A DNA stretch of 64,000 bases, taken from NCBI GenBank assembly GCA_015179125.1, contig WHVA01000033.1:358769-422768 (forward strand). The letters are read 5' to 3'. Made by a program: the position numbers and the translations under genes. Shown one piece after another: positions 1 through 10,574 of this stretch. Below the pieces are notes generated by a model. The model had not been told where the DNA came from. It saw only the letters and a program-made list of their open reading frames with translations, and ran no database searches. This stretch comes from Gautieria morchelliformis (Eukaryota; Basidiomycota; Agaricomycetes; Gomphales; Gomphaceae). Position 1 is the first letter of the stretch. Every line of letters starts with the position of its first letter.

Positions 1-2
1 TC

Positions 3-86
3 ACGCTGAAAATGACGGGGATGGCTGCGTTCCAGGCGAATACGAAGGACGTGTTTGAGGCCCCGTGCATTCGAATGACCACTTGA
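3..86 (+). CDS. 3' end of an unidentified gene (partial)
   Basis: An open frame enters from the left edge and ends at TGA 84-86. Its last residues are AAFQANTKDVFEAPCIRMTT. The composition looks protein-like, but 27 codons are too few to assign a family and the frame could be chance. Nothing upstream is visible. Confidence 0.25.
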   Translation, partial: TLKMTGMAAFQANTKDVFEAPCIRMTT

Positions 87-1373
87 AGGGCTGACTGACC
101 CCACTTTTTTGTGCTTCATCTGATAGTCTACTAGGTACAAGTGATTATACCCACCCCCGGCTTTGATTGCGAGTGTGATGTCGTGTATTCTATGTATATG
201 TAATGAGCGTGGATTTAGCCATTATGAATTATTTCCCGATCTGAAAAATTATCATTCCTTGAGTCTGCATTGGTTAGCGAGTGTTCAAGTCGATTGCTCT
301 GCCTCAAAACAGTGGGGTTCGTAAAACCGAAGTGTACAGTGAGCGGAACGTCCACAATCCGAATTAACTTGAAGCTTCTGATGCGGAGCAAACATCGTCA
401 AAACGACAATTACCAAGCAGAAGGTGAGTTTGGTTGTGTCTGATCGTTCCACGTACACATTCCATGGCCTGTAATTGTAAAAATGTTTCCGAGTAGCAAG
501 CAGCATCCCGGTGTCACGACCGTGGGCCGGGCAGCCGGAGGATCGAGGGAATGTGGGTGTGGCTGAATTGCACGGCAGAGCTCACTGATAATCACTGGAA
601 GTGAGCCTGGCGAATGGTGATTAGTGATGATAAAGTATTGGGTTCCGAGAGGGTCACGCTCCGGCTCGCTGGCGGTAACATTTCGAAATAGGTACTTTGG
701 AATGCAACAGACACGTGCTACTTACAAACCTTCACAGGTCGAAGCTGTCCTCAGCAGTGCCATCCTTCCACATCCATAAATAGAGGCACTGCCAGGAAAC
801 CTTTTTAAACCCCGATGGCACTTTGGCACTCATGTACACCCGGAATATTTTCTCGTGCTTCTGTGATTGCTCAAAACATGGTTAGATATTCTTGGATAGA
901 AGCTAGCGTTTACCCCTCGTGGGTAGGGTGTCAGGCACGCCTTATTATTGCGACTCGACAGGATCGATCCGAACTTGCTCCCCGACTAGGAGGCCTTGAG
1001 CACCGGATATTGGTACACAAATATTTAATTTTCCAGGACGTGACTTAAACCGAGCCTAATGAGGTCACAATGAACCGAGCCATACCACAATCTATTCCAT
1101 GTGAAGATGGGTGATTCCCCAGGATACTGGATCAAGTGCGTCACTTCCTTTCCTTTTCCCTGTTCCTATCGTCTCTATTCAAATTTGTATCATTGAGAGC
1201 ACAGCCATTGTATTTGAAATGCTTAACCCATGACGCTTGTCCTGTGATCTGCGTGGCGTTGATGCATGCTTCAACGTTTTTGACACGTTGTAAACTCTAT
1301 AACGCCATTCTCAGCGTATCGGACTCAACGCAATCGTGGATTAGGCTGACTATTTGTGGAATGCTCCAAGTAG
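87..1373. other. Intergenic region, no gene seen
   Basis: Only short unrelated frames are present on both strands. No repeat shared with the rest of the window was recognised. The right part leads into the promoter of the zinc-finger-like gene. Confidence 0.5.
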
Positions 1374-1382
1374 ACATATAAA
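1374..1382 (+). promoter_or_regulatory. Putative TATA box of the zinc-finger-like gene
   Basis: The sequence acatataaag lies about 45 bp upstream of the ATG at 1426. This spacing leaves room for a short 5' UTR. The assignment rests on sequence and position only. Confidence 0.4.
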
Positions 1383-1425
1383 GGGCATGCGTTCGTTTCC
1401 TTACCGCAACATACTCTGATCCCAG

Positions 1426-3149
1426 ATGGCGTCCGACACCAGCTACACGCACTATAGCAGTGATGAGGTCTCGGCCGCATACGCCACCCCAGCACCTGTC
1501 GACCCACAAGCATGGCTGTTAGAGTATCAGCTAGAGCAACTTGTTGGAGGCACCTCGGTCCCCCCAGATTGGACTGATGACGCCGGTCAACCCTCTCAGT
1601 ATGTTTCGCCAGGTTCTGTCAGAGTGAAGAAAAGCTCACTGGCTCACACACAGACATGCGCCGCTTCTGACAGCAGACGGGTTTGTTCCACAGGTTCTAC
1701 CATGTGTTGCCGGTGGACCAGTCGAAGAATGTCCACCAGGGACGGAACATGTCCCATACGACTTGGCTGGTCAGATATGCTCAGATTATGGGTAGGGACA
1801 AGCATCCTATGGCACGCTATACCAGTACTCACCTTTTCTCAAGCGGCCAACAGGAATGGCAGCATTGCGCACCGCCGATAGGCAACATCGACCAGGTTTA
1901 CGGCGACAGGATACTCCAGAACAGCGCAGGGGTCAGCAGTGCTCGCTCAGAGTACCGTTCCATCCGGCAGGGCATACCCTACACCAGTTGTGATGTAGGT
2001 CACGAAGAGCCTGTGTCGGACATGCCGTACCGCGTGGCTCATCACACTGGCTCCGAGCCAGTGTGGCCGCTTGTCGAGTCGACAAGCTCACTTATCGGTT
2101 ATCGTGTGGAGGAGTATGCTTTCGGGTAAGCACATTTCCGTTATACGTGACAATAGCAAATATCTGACATGTTTATAAGGGGTCCAGACACAGGACCCAG
2201 TTTTCTACCGCAAGTAGCCCATGCCAACAATGCTTCTGAGCTTGGCGCAGAAGAGCTTGGGCCGATCGTATTCCACGCGACTCCCAGTGGTCAGACAGGC
2301 CAGACCTTCAGCTTATCAGCCTTGATGGAATATCTTGGGTAGGCAAATATTTTTCATGGATGTAATAGCACATATCTGATCTAGTTCTCAAGCGATCAAG
2401 ATATTAGAGGTTTTTACCTCCCGTCGGGAAATGTGCCATACAGTGACAATGGTACACTACCATATCAGGGAACGTCCTATGATAGCGGAGGGAGAAACTA
2501 CACAGATGGTGGGCAGAACATGTGCGTGGCTTCGCGTGTGTTCGACAGACAGAGACATGACCCTGACGCATGCTATAGGCCCACCATCCAAAACAAACAA
2601 AATTATTACAACCAAGGGGTGGCGTGGACTACCATGGCCACCCCACCGGCAGCAAATGTTGCCAGCTTGGAGATGGTGGGATCTCTGACAATGCAGTCAG
2701 ATCCAGTACCTTCCTCTCCAAGCCCGCACCCCAAGTCGGCAAATAACGTCGACGGCGATGGGGAGCATACGGAGATGGCACAGCACTCACACCAGTTCCG
2801 GTTGGACAGTGGATGCGGCAAGACATGCGGCGCAAATATTTCCATAAACCGCAAACGGCACTTCAAGTCCCACCTCAGGCGTGAGCTTAGGCGCATTAAG
2901 AATGGGCCAATGGACCTATCTGGTGCGAAGATAATCAAATCTGAGGCTGACCTTCGCCGTGCGGAGGAGCTGGAGGTGCCATGCCCCTACGGGTGCACAA
3001 TATATGGTTTGCCGACGACGTACGCCCGGAAGGCTAATCTTCGGCGACATCTGGAGCAGACGTGCTGGAAGCCGCTCAGCGACAAGGAGATAGCTGACAT
3101 GGCCACAAAAGCCTTTTCACGCAAAGGCAAGACGTCGCGGAGAACATGA
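1426..3149 (+). CDS. Zinc-finger-like protein with C2H2/C2HC-type cysteine motifs, five exons
   Basis: A consistent model has exons 1426-1598, 1654-1791, 1844-2125, 2180-2338 and 2393-3149, giving 502 residues. The introns are 52-55 bp, with 5' sites gtatgt, gtaggg, gtaagc and gtaggc. Every junction keeps the frame, and no unspliced frame spans the region. The N-terminal 380 residues are rich in Ser, Gly, Tyr and Gln and look disordered. The C-terminus has two metal-site-like clusters: CGKTC followed by HFKSH (C-x3-C-x10-H-x3-H), and CPYGC followed by RRHLEQTC (C-x3-C-x17-H-x4-C). Basic stretches around them suggest nucleic acid binding. The first spacing is shorter than in a canonical C2H2 finger, so the DNA-binding role is inference. 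The ATG at 1426 was chosen because it follows the TATA-like box and opens the first exon. The gene appears intact. Confidence 0.7.
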
Positions 3150-4160
3150 GGGTATTCAACGAGTTGGCCTATATGAAATTTGAGAAACAGGTGCTCGTAG
3201 AAGGCATGCATCCCATACCGACCAATTCATTGAAATTTGAGAGCCTGATGCAAATTGCCTCACTGGCTCATATGATGAACGATTGAAATCAGAAGATACC
3301 GCACTTGAGCAGCATTGGCCGCGGCTGGCCGCCACATGGGCCGGTCACGTGTGACCCATGCGGGTCTGAACGATCGATTTTCCACCCACACCCATATTTT
3401 GCGTGCTCGAAATCGGTTTGCCGCAGAGGACCGCTCGTATACAGAGGCTATGGCAGCATCTCTGCCAATTCGGCTATCCATGGTACCTTACCGCTGCGTA
3501 CTCCGTCTTGCTCCGTACAGCATACCTTTATTCCCATATAAAACTGCTTATATTTGTCCTGAAGGGACACTTCCTATCCATCTTACTGTAAGCCCCGCGT
3601 TGCGGGAGCATGGTCAATTCCTGTGCAACCTTAATTAGTGTGCGTACTCAACTTTCTTCCGGATGTCTACTTATACTATGGTTCTCATTGACGACTCAAC
3701 CCGAAAGGCACACTTGATTTCTGTGCCTGAATGCACGCAGGATTTGCACAATAGAGACTTGAGTATGATGGTAAATATCGCACAATTACCGAAGGAAGCA
3801 CAGCAGCGCAGTGGTTCCCCAACTGACCCCTCTAATCCGTGCATCACTCTTACATGGCGACACACGTATACCTGGTGGCTGTCCAAGCATTCCAATTTGC
3901 TTGGAACCATTGTAGGAGAGAGACATCTACCAACAATTTCTTCCATTATTCAAAGTTTGAGGACCCACAAGCAGTTGGGGGTCTCAATGGGACTGGCCGC
4001 GCAATATCCATTCCTATCAGTCTGCGACTTTGCGTTGGACCGGGTCCCATTTCAACATGCGCTGTAGCACATTCTCCCATATATCTTAAACAATGTACGC
4101 ATCATTCTGGTCTTTTATGGGCCTCAGTTTTCCCAGGGGACAAGCATGTCGTAAACATGT
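3150..4160. other. Intergenic region with one doubtful 134-codon frame
   Basis: A plus-strand frame at 3663-4067 (134 codons) follows a TATA-like ccatataaaac at about 3535. It has no recognisable motif and no evident splice partners. A frame of this length can occur by chance, so it is not called as a gene. Nothing else was recognised here. Confidence 0.4.
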
Positions 4161-4163
4161 CGT

Positions 4164-5479
4164 TCAGCATCGAGGTGGGCTCCACTTCTTCGAGAAGTGA
4201 GAAGTGATGTACGAGGAGCACATAACTTTGACGGGGCACCTCCCGGATACGAAAATCCATGCTGACAGGCCAATAGATGGGAAGATGGCGCAGAGCGAAA
4301 AGAATTGCCAGTAGAGAGAAGTGAGGAGGTTTCTGGAGATCTGGTCAGGATCCTGAGGTAACCATTCTGCGTGTTGAGCTCCATGTGGCAGTTGATATCT
4401 TCTGACGATTAGCTGTTTTGAGGATCCTTCCAGACTAACGGCAAGAAAGTCGTACACATCAAGTTGAGGTTGTTGCTCCAGGGTGCCCCTCCCTACAAAA
4501 TGTCTCGGTGAGAGAAATGAAAAACTCGTACTGGCGTTGTCTCTGGATTCTAAGGACTATAACATAGTAAGCACTGTCAGCGAAAAACGGAAGGCTTGAG
4601 ATGTCTGCCAGTCTTCCAATTCCAAATAAAAGGCTCTCCACTGGAATCGCCTAGGAAAGAGCGAAAAAGGAAGGCAAGGAAGTCGCCTATAACCTGGATG
4701 GTGAGCATTGAGGGAATGGTGATGGGGATACAAGATAGAATGGGATCAGAGGCATTAGGATGGTTTCCACCACTACTCATGGCACGCAAATGGATCGGAT
4801 ACTCGCGCAACCATCCAGCAGGCCTGCATAAGAAATAGGGCAACAAACACAGCTAAGAGATCAATGATACACACACTGCGAGGGTCTCACTTTCGGCGCT
4901 CAGGACTACGAGGTCCTGTGCAGGGTCTATTGCGAAATCCCGTATGGTTACCCCCATGTTCCCATGTTCCCGGGTGTGCACACACAGGAGACCCATGTGC
5001 CGCCGAGGGCACCCGCATGAACCCCAGTCCACGCGTCGTCGTCGATATTTCAATGTCGCGAGCTAGGACATCACCATAGAGCTCGCATGGGTGCCATTGA
5101 GGCCAGTCTAGGGTGTGTTTCTGACAGAAGTGAAGGTTGAAGGTTGGCCCAGCCTTGTTCAGTAGTTTTGAGTTGAGCAAGTCGTTCAGGAATTGAACGT
5201 CGAGAATCAGTTTGTGCATCTTCAACGCACCTGCAGCAGGGAGCTCCACGTGATACTGCAAGATCAACGCATCTCGGATCGTTTCATGAAAAACGCGACA
5301 TGTCTGCAAAACGTCAAGTATTCTTGAAGGCTCCGGTAGCTTGGAAGTAGGACGGTCATTACCAGCAAACAACGGAATATGTCATCTATGTCCAGCTCAT
5401 TCAAAATGTGTATAAGAATTTCGTTGGGAAGAGCCCGCCGAACTACGTGACGCGCGGGCCTCAGATTTAGGGATGACAC
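4164..5479 (-). pseudogene. Degraded F-box protein gene
   Basis: The first exon (5479-5363) encodes the core of an F-box, ALPNEILIHILNELDIDDIF. A 59-bp intron (5362-5304, GTAATG...GCAG) joins it in phase 0 to TCRVFHETIRDALILQYHVE, the usual continuation in basidiomycete F-box proteins. Downstream blocks fit the same family: CELYGDVLARDIE near 5080, IRDFAIDPAQDLVVL near 4930, and FIWNWKTG near 4625. F-box proteins bridge substrates to the Skp1-cullin ubiquitin ligase. The frame is lost at least twice without a convincing intron: near 4985 between VPSAAHG and MGVTIRDF, and near 4620 just after WNWKT, where a one-base shift is needed to continue as LADISSLPFFADSAYYVI. The 3' end of the gene is uncertain. 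It could be a live gene with sequence errors, but two breaks favour a pseudogene. Confidence 0.6.
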
Positions 5480-5575
5480 TGGTAGAACGGTGGGTAGTAT
5501 CTCCAGGGTTGATCGTATTCACAGAGCACATGGGATATTCACCGTGTACAAATACTGAAAATCTCACCTGTATAA

Positions 5576-6173
5576 TTCAATGAGACTGAAGGGTTTATCA
5601 GGTCTATCAAGTTGTCCATTGCCATACAGCCAGCATCCTTCCCAGATGAGCACACAAAGATCCTATATGCTCTTTCCTTCATGACGTGAGGCTCTGCGGA
5701 GATTTGGGTGTTGGGTGTATATATGCTCCTGCACCAAATCCAAGCATAATATATTCAAATCTTCATATGGTGCTCCAATTCTTTCTCATTTTGTTCTCCT
5801 GCTATGCATCCACTTTCATGATTGTTTTTCAAAAATTTTGAGTCACTCCTTAATTCTCTATTTCATTCTGTTTTCATAGGCGGCTCTGCCCAGTGGAGTT
5901 TGAAACGACTTCGACGTGCAAGCCCATGGGCGCTAAAGTGCCGGCTCGAGGTATATACGGTTTCAGACACATTTCTGCCCCTCTTTCAGTGACAACAAAT
6001 TCACTGAAAGAGGCGAGTAGTTACTATTATTTTTCTACATCATGTTGACCCAAAATCATGTAGTGAATTTAATTCTAGCTCTCTAAAACCTCCAACGAAC
6101 CTTCCCTGCCATAACCCTGAGTTGCTACAATGGGCACACAATGAGACACAGGCTGTCATTGATGGCACCTCCT
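5576..6173 (+). pseudogene. Gypsy B gag, N-terminal fragment, separated from the rest by inversion
   Basis: The first block (5576-5704) reads SIKLSIAIQPASFPDEHTKI and then LYALSFMT, a TGA at 5687-5689 and GSAEIW, a typical Gypsy gag pattern. Element T1 interrupts it at about 5705-6080. The frame resumes as NPELLQWAHNETQAVIDGTS and stops abruptly at R1 (6174). Joined to the minus-strand gag at 40122, the frame runs on as GTSSIYTLEEAFGDPDRARM. The same join reunites TSD CTCCT (6169-6173) with its reverse complement AGGAG (40118-40122). This shows the fragment belongs to Gypsy B. It is truncated upstream by a stop at 5573. Confidence 0.65.
5705..6080 (+). mobile_element. Element T1: hairpin-bearing insertion related to T2
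   Basis: This block interrupts Gypsy B gag. Its start (tgttgggtgtatatatgc) resembles that of T2 at 37587. It shares with T2 the motif gggcgctaaagtgccgg (5928-5944), followed 36 bp later by a perfect hairpin with 13-bp arms (5980-5992 and 6001-6013) and an 8-nt loop. No coding capacity was seen. The exact ends and TSD could not be fixed, so the boundaries are approximate. Confidence 0.4.
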
Positions 6174-6264
6174 TGTCAAGATTGGTTTTCAGGCGTTAAT
6201 ATCATGTATTAGTGCCACAGTGAATGCCCGAATAACTTGTGCGAATAAGTATGCCATTTGGCGA
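6174..6264 (-). mobile_element. R1 solo LTR, left part (split by Gypsy A)
   Basis: R-family solo LTRs begin TGTCATGAC and end CTTGACA in their presumed sense direction. R1 is in the opposite sense, so it begins tgtcaagattgg at 6174. Gypsy A is inserted after 6264 with TSD ggcga/ggcaa, and R1 resumes at 19495. The flanking 5-mer CTCCT (6169-6173) does not match the right flank GTAGG (20679-20683). Both instead match the reverse complements of the R6 flanks. Confidence 0.85.
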
Positions 6265-6479
6265 TGTAAATAACCTGTGTATCTACATGTACAATAGTTA
6301 TTACATAATCCCAGTGGGCCCCTTAGGGACCCACTGTATAGTTTATGCGTGGGAACCGTCCAGCGGTTCCCATCGCATCTTACTCTTACCTGTCACTATG
6401 TAGCATTCAGAATACCACTCATTGGTCAAGTTCTGTAGTGCCCTTGTGATACAAGGTCTTAAGATCGACATCCTTTACA
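6265..6479 (+). repeat. Gypsy A 5' LTR
   Basis: It runs from TGTAAATAACC to CCTTTACA and matches 19280-19494 with few differences. It holds two strong palindromes, gggaaccgtccagcggttccc near 6352 and one built from cagtggg/cccactg near 6311. A diverged relative at 21.1 kb keeps the first. No primer site complementary to a tRNA 3' end was evident after it. Confidence 0.9.
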
Positions 6480-6617
6480 CCTTTTTGAACTATCCTGTGG
6501 TTGATCGCCATGCGACCAACCGATAGTGGATTCGAAGCAATCTTGAAAAAGATCGCTGTGTCGACGACTAAAAATCGTTGAGACCCTCCAGTAGACCTTC
6601 TACTGTCGGCTGCGGGC

Positions 6618-8281
6618 ATGATGATTCCACGCAGTCGAAGACGGACACGAGCGACGAGCTCAAGGTCCACGCGCCAGGCGCAGCCCAGTGACACGATGGC
6701 TGACGCTACCCTGGACCAAGAGTCCAGGACGATAGAAGACGGAGAGCTCGTAGATCTCACCGCCCTCGTCCCCTCAGTAGAGGATGAGGAAAACCCCAAC
6801 CACATCTCGTCAAGCATGGCCGAGGAAGAGACGACGCCGGGCAACGAGCGGGCACCGCCCCCCCATTCCCCTCTGCCCAGAGACAAAGGAAAGGGCAGAG
6901 AAGTCTCGCCGTCATCAGACGGTAGAGCAACAACGTCGAGGCGGGCACAAAGCCACGACTCAAACCAACGCTCACAAAGTAGAGCGACGACGATCGCCCC
7001 TGAAGGGGGACGACAGCAAAAAAGACGAGCCCCAGACGATGGTCAGGACTCGGAATACTCGAGCTCCATCCACAAGAGCTCGAGGGCTCACGCCATCGAC
7101 CACGAGACGGCAGAGGCCCTGAACAAACAGGTGCAGGCTGCGCTGCACCGAAGCACGCTGACGCGCCACAAGCACCATCAGCTGGCATCGCAGCTTGACA
7201 ATGCTGCCGCCACCCTAATGGCGATCGGCAAGGAACTCCACCAGGTGGAGGAGATCAGGCTGCAAGATGCAGCCACGCTGGAGGACGTCCAGAAAGCCCT
7301 CCGCCCACGTGGGAAACGCGACGCAACTCATCCGAGCTTGCGACAGTCCGCAGCCAACGAACGCAGTCGCGACGTGGAAGACCCGCGCCGAAAGGAGCAA
7401 GACAAGCAGCAAATGCCGCTGCCAGCCGTCCCAGTCGAACAGGATGTAAGGTTCGGGAACGAACCTCAAGAGCAACCGGCTGCCCCAACGGACAGCCGTA
7501 AGACGATCCAACAGATCGTTAGGGAGCAGGTCGCCTCAGAGCCTGACTCTGAAAAGACGACCGAGAGCTTGGAGCTCGAAGCCGCACACTGGCAGCGTAA
7601 AGAAGCCGCAGCCGTGCGCCGCCACACACGGGCACTCGAGCTACTAGCGAAGAACGCTGAAGAGACAGTGGCCCACAGCCACACCGCTCAGCTGCCCGAC
7701 AAGCAGCTCACGCGAGCCGTACAGGATGCACGGCAGGCATGCGCAGCCTACAACAGCAGGCTGCGGATCCGCAATGCGGGACTGACCGGGGACACCAGGC
7801 ACAAAACACCCCTGGAACCGAGAGCACAAAATGCTCCCGATCCCGAGCCCGATCCGGGCCCGGGGCCCGTCAGGGCATATAACAGCCTGCCCCGCGCGGC
7901 GTCACAGCCGCGCGAGCAATCCATGGCCCCAACGGAAGGCCAGGGAATCCCTGACCAGGCTGATGTCGTACCAATGGAACCGTACAACGGGATCACACGG
8001 ATGATCCGCGTGGCATTAGCAGACACCACAGACACAGACCCGGAGAAGTCTGTGCTAGCGAAAGCCGGCGTAACATTGGCTCATCCCGAGCCATATGCCG
8101 GGGGATATGACCTCAAAGAGTTTGAAATCTTCGTGGCAGCCATACTACGATGGCTGAAAATGAATTGCCTCCTAGGGCCAAACAGCATCGACATGCAGGT
8201 CGGCTATGGGGGCACTTGCCTCACCGGTGAAGCCCAGGAGTGGTTCCTTCGAAACGTTGAACGCTTCAATCACCAGGTCCG
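6618..8281 (+). pseudogene. Gypsy A gag, N-terminal two thirds
   Basis: The frame opens at ATG 6618 and runs without a stop into R2. The first 450 residues are charged and low-complexity (Arg/Ser/Glu/Gln), with coiled-coil-like stretches such as ASQLDNAAATLMAIGKELHQ. The capsid-like part begins near YAGGYDLKEFEIFVAAILRW and ends at EWFLRNVERFNHQVR, where R2 interrupts it. The following residues in the present frame come from R2 and are not gag. The continuation (SWMLETVMQGLQKRF) lies on the minus strand below 15364. Gag proteins package the element RNA into virus-like particles. Confidence 0.85.
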
Positions 8282-9555
8282 TGTCAAGATTGGTTTTCAG
8301 GTGTTAATATCGTGTATTAGTGAACACAGCGAATGCCCGAATAACTTGTGTGAATAAGTATGCCGTTCTGCGAATAGGTGAACCAATGAATGTTCACAAG
8401 GTAAGAGGGTTTGCCTAAACGGGGCTCACCCTATCTACAGTCGTAGCGAAATAGCCCGTGGCTCTTGACAATGTAACGTGCAAGGCCTCACGGAAGGGCT
8501 GTGTAGGTCTCGACAATCCCTTCGCTGGTGAAGGTGCTCCTTCGGAGCCCTTCGCCAACAGCACAGAAAATGGTTCGAAGGCTAAGGTAATGAAGATGAA
8601 GTATGAGAACTCACCAGTGATGCCTAAGTCCTCTGCTAGTCGAAGATGGAAATCTCCAAGAGAAGGCTTAAGACGATGACCATGGCGAGGTCAAAGCTGC
8701 ACAAGATGGACGACGTATGATAATTGAACTGGGGAATATACATGTGAATGTAAACTACTTATATCAAATGCTCGTAAGGTATCAGTGAATAGGAAAGAGG
8801 CCATCGTGAGTCAGGGTTGGATAGGGGTGCGCAGTCATGATACAACATAGATGAAATAAACATACAATAGAATGAGAGAAGAGGGAGAACATGAAATGAC
8901 GGAGGGTGAAGGTGGCGAAGACACCTATGTACTAAATCATGTCTTGGGGCCCGCATATACCCTGCCCTGCACGGGTTCTTCATCTACTGGGTTGATCCCA
9001 CACGACCCACGGGTAGGACGTCCCGCGAACACACCCTGCTCATATGAACACCAAAAGGGGGTTGGATCGAGAAGCTGATGGAGTTACTGACGAGCCATTC
9101 TGCCAGATCGGGATGTTGATCATGGTTTGATGGTGTGCCTGTTGGCGAATGATGCGAGCAGCAAATGACCGTTCAGCGAAATGCAAGGAAGGGCCAGCGG
9201 AGATGACATAGGGCAGGAGTGGTCGAGGTGGAGGGTGAAGACAAGTGAACACGGAAGAGGAGTAGCGAAAGGGGAATGGGGATAACAAGGTGCAGGAAAT
9301 ACACAGGTCATGACAATCCAATTACCCGAACGCCATTGGAAGAGGGTTGCGCAGAGGAGGTGGTAGACCCAGTGATGACTGCTGAGTCAGTCCAAAGACG
9401 TCGATCGTGCGTTTGACAGTGTGGCTATGGTAATTGGCGCGAACAGCGAGAATTGGTTGCCGAACATGGCAATGACGATCGGAAAGAACACAAAGGTGGA
9501 GTGAGAAAATAGGAAAACTGAGCATCTGAGTATGGGAAATAAACGCGCCATGACA
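8282..9555 (-). mobile_element. R2 solo LTR (1,274 bp) inserted in Gypsy A gag
   Basis: It runs from tgtcaagattgg to cgccatgaca, the opposite sense to R3. The left flank is GTCCG (8277-8281) and the right flank is GCCAG (9556-9560), which do not match each other. They match the reverse complements of the R3 flanks. It carries no internal retrotransposon genes; short frames conserved among R copies reflect only their DNA similarity. Confidence 0.9.
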
Positions 9556-10398
9556 GCCAGGCCCGATGTACTGGGCCTCGATCTGTGCTACCCGCCGCTG
9601 AAGGGTGGGGTCGTTGGCAGTGTGCGACAATGATGCCGCTAGGTAAGCGCTAATCGCGCTTTCCCTCACAATGGCTAGCCCATTGACGCTGTTGGGGGAG
9701 TTGCGCAATTTCTTGCGCTTTTTCTTTGGCTGCTCTCCCAGCCGCTGTGCCCTTTCCGGGTCATACGTCTTCCAGACAGACGAGTCTGACTCCCATCCAT
9801 CTGGGATGCCATACGCAGAGTCGGAAGGAGCGCTATGCCCTTCCGTCGTTGTCGTTGTCGGGGTCGGCGCCGACAATCGGGACGCTAGTCGCGATGTTGC
9901 GCGTGCCGGCAGAGGCACCATCACGCGAAGTGATGATGGCCCAGCCACTGGGTCCGTGGCCGGGTCATGTCGCGGCCTTTTTGAGGCAACGTGGGCCAGG
10001 GTAACCTGGAGCTGGGCTGCGCTCAGCTGTTGCTCCAGTTCCTTGATCCTGGCACACTCGGTTGCAAGCGCGTCGTTGCGGTCTTCGACCGCGCGTTCCA
10101 ACTCCTTGACCTCTTTTTTAAGGTCATGGATGTCCCGGAGGGGTTCTTCTCGCGCGTCACGCGTGATACCCCTTGGGAGCCATCCCCAGGCTGCATCGAC
10201 GGCGTCGCCGATGTCTTCGTCCCGCAACTTGACCTTGCGGGTGCCTGTCGTGGCCCTGAGGTGCGCGGCGTAATCCGCGCACATTGCGCAATCGTTCGGG
10301 TGGACGATGGCGAGGGCGTCCTCCCATCCCACGATCGTCCAGTGCTCCTAGTCTATTGGAGCATGGAGGATGTCTGCGGCCCCCTGTCTCGGGGCCAT
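9556..10398 (-). pseudogene. Gypsy A ORF3, N-terminal part (accessory protein, unknown function)
   Basis: The frame starts at ATG 10398 (MAPRQGAADILHAPID), has a TAG at 10348-10350 and continues EHWTIVGWEDALAIVHPND to the R2 boundary. A coiled-coil-like segment (KKEVKELERAVEDRNDALAT) follows a Cys-rich start. The chain ends ...AQYIGPG at 9556 and resumes at 16640 (VALPPPAGTVHPPYPGEGT). ORF3 lies between the chromodomain of pol and the 3' LTR, the position where some LTR elements carry env-like or accessory genes. No transmembrane segment was seen. Its function is unknown. Confidence 0.65.
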
Positions 10399-10574
10399 TG
10401 TTGGCGTTGTGGACGTTGACGGATCAACGTCCATCCCATCTTTAGGGGGCATCATCTTCGTGGGGATGCTGGTGGTTAGCTTCCAAGAAGCGATGCGCCC
10501 TCGGAAAGATCTGAGGTGAAAATTTAACCGCGCCGCGGCCGGCGTGTCACGTGGTCTGCACGTGACAGACGCGT

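Noticed and set aside
6757-7511. Minus-strand frames of 98-143 codons opposite Gypsy A gag
   Set aside because: They are shadows of a GC-rich, biased gag sequence; the plus-strand frame is longer and has gag features.
9671-10419. Plus-strand frames of 142-200 codons
   Set aside because: They are antisense to Gypsy A ORF3, which has a continuous coherent frame once pieces are joined.
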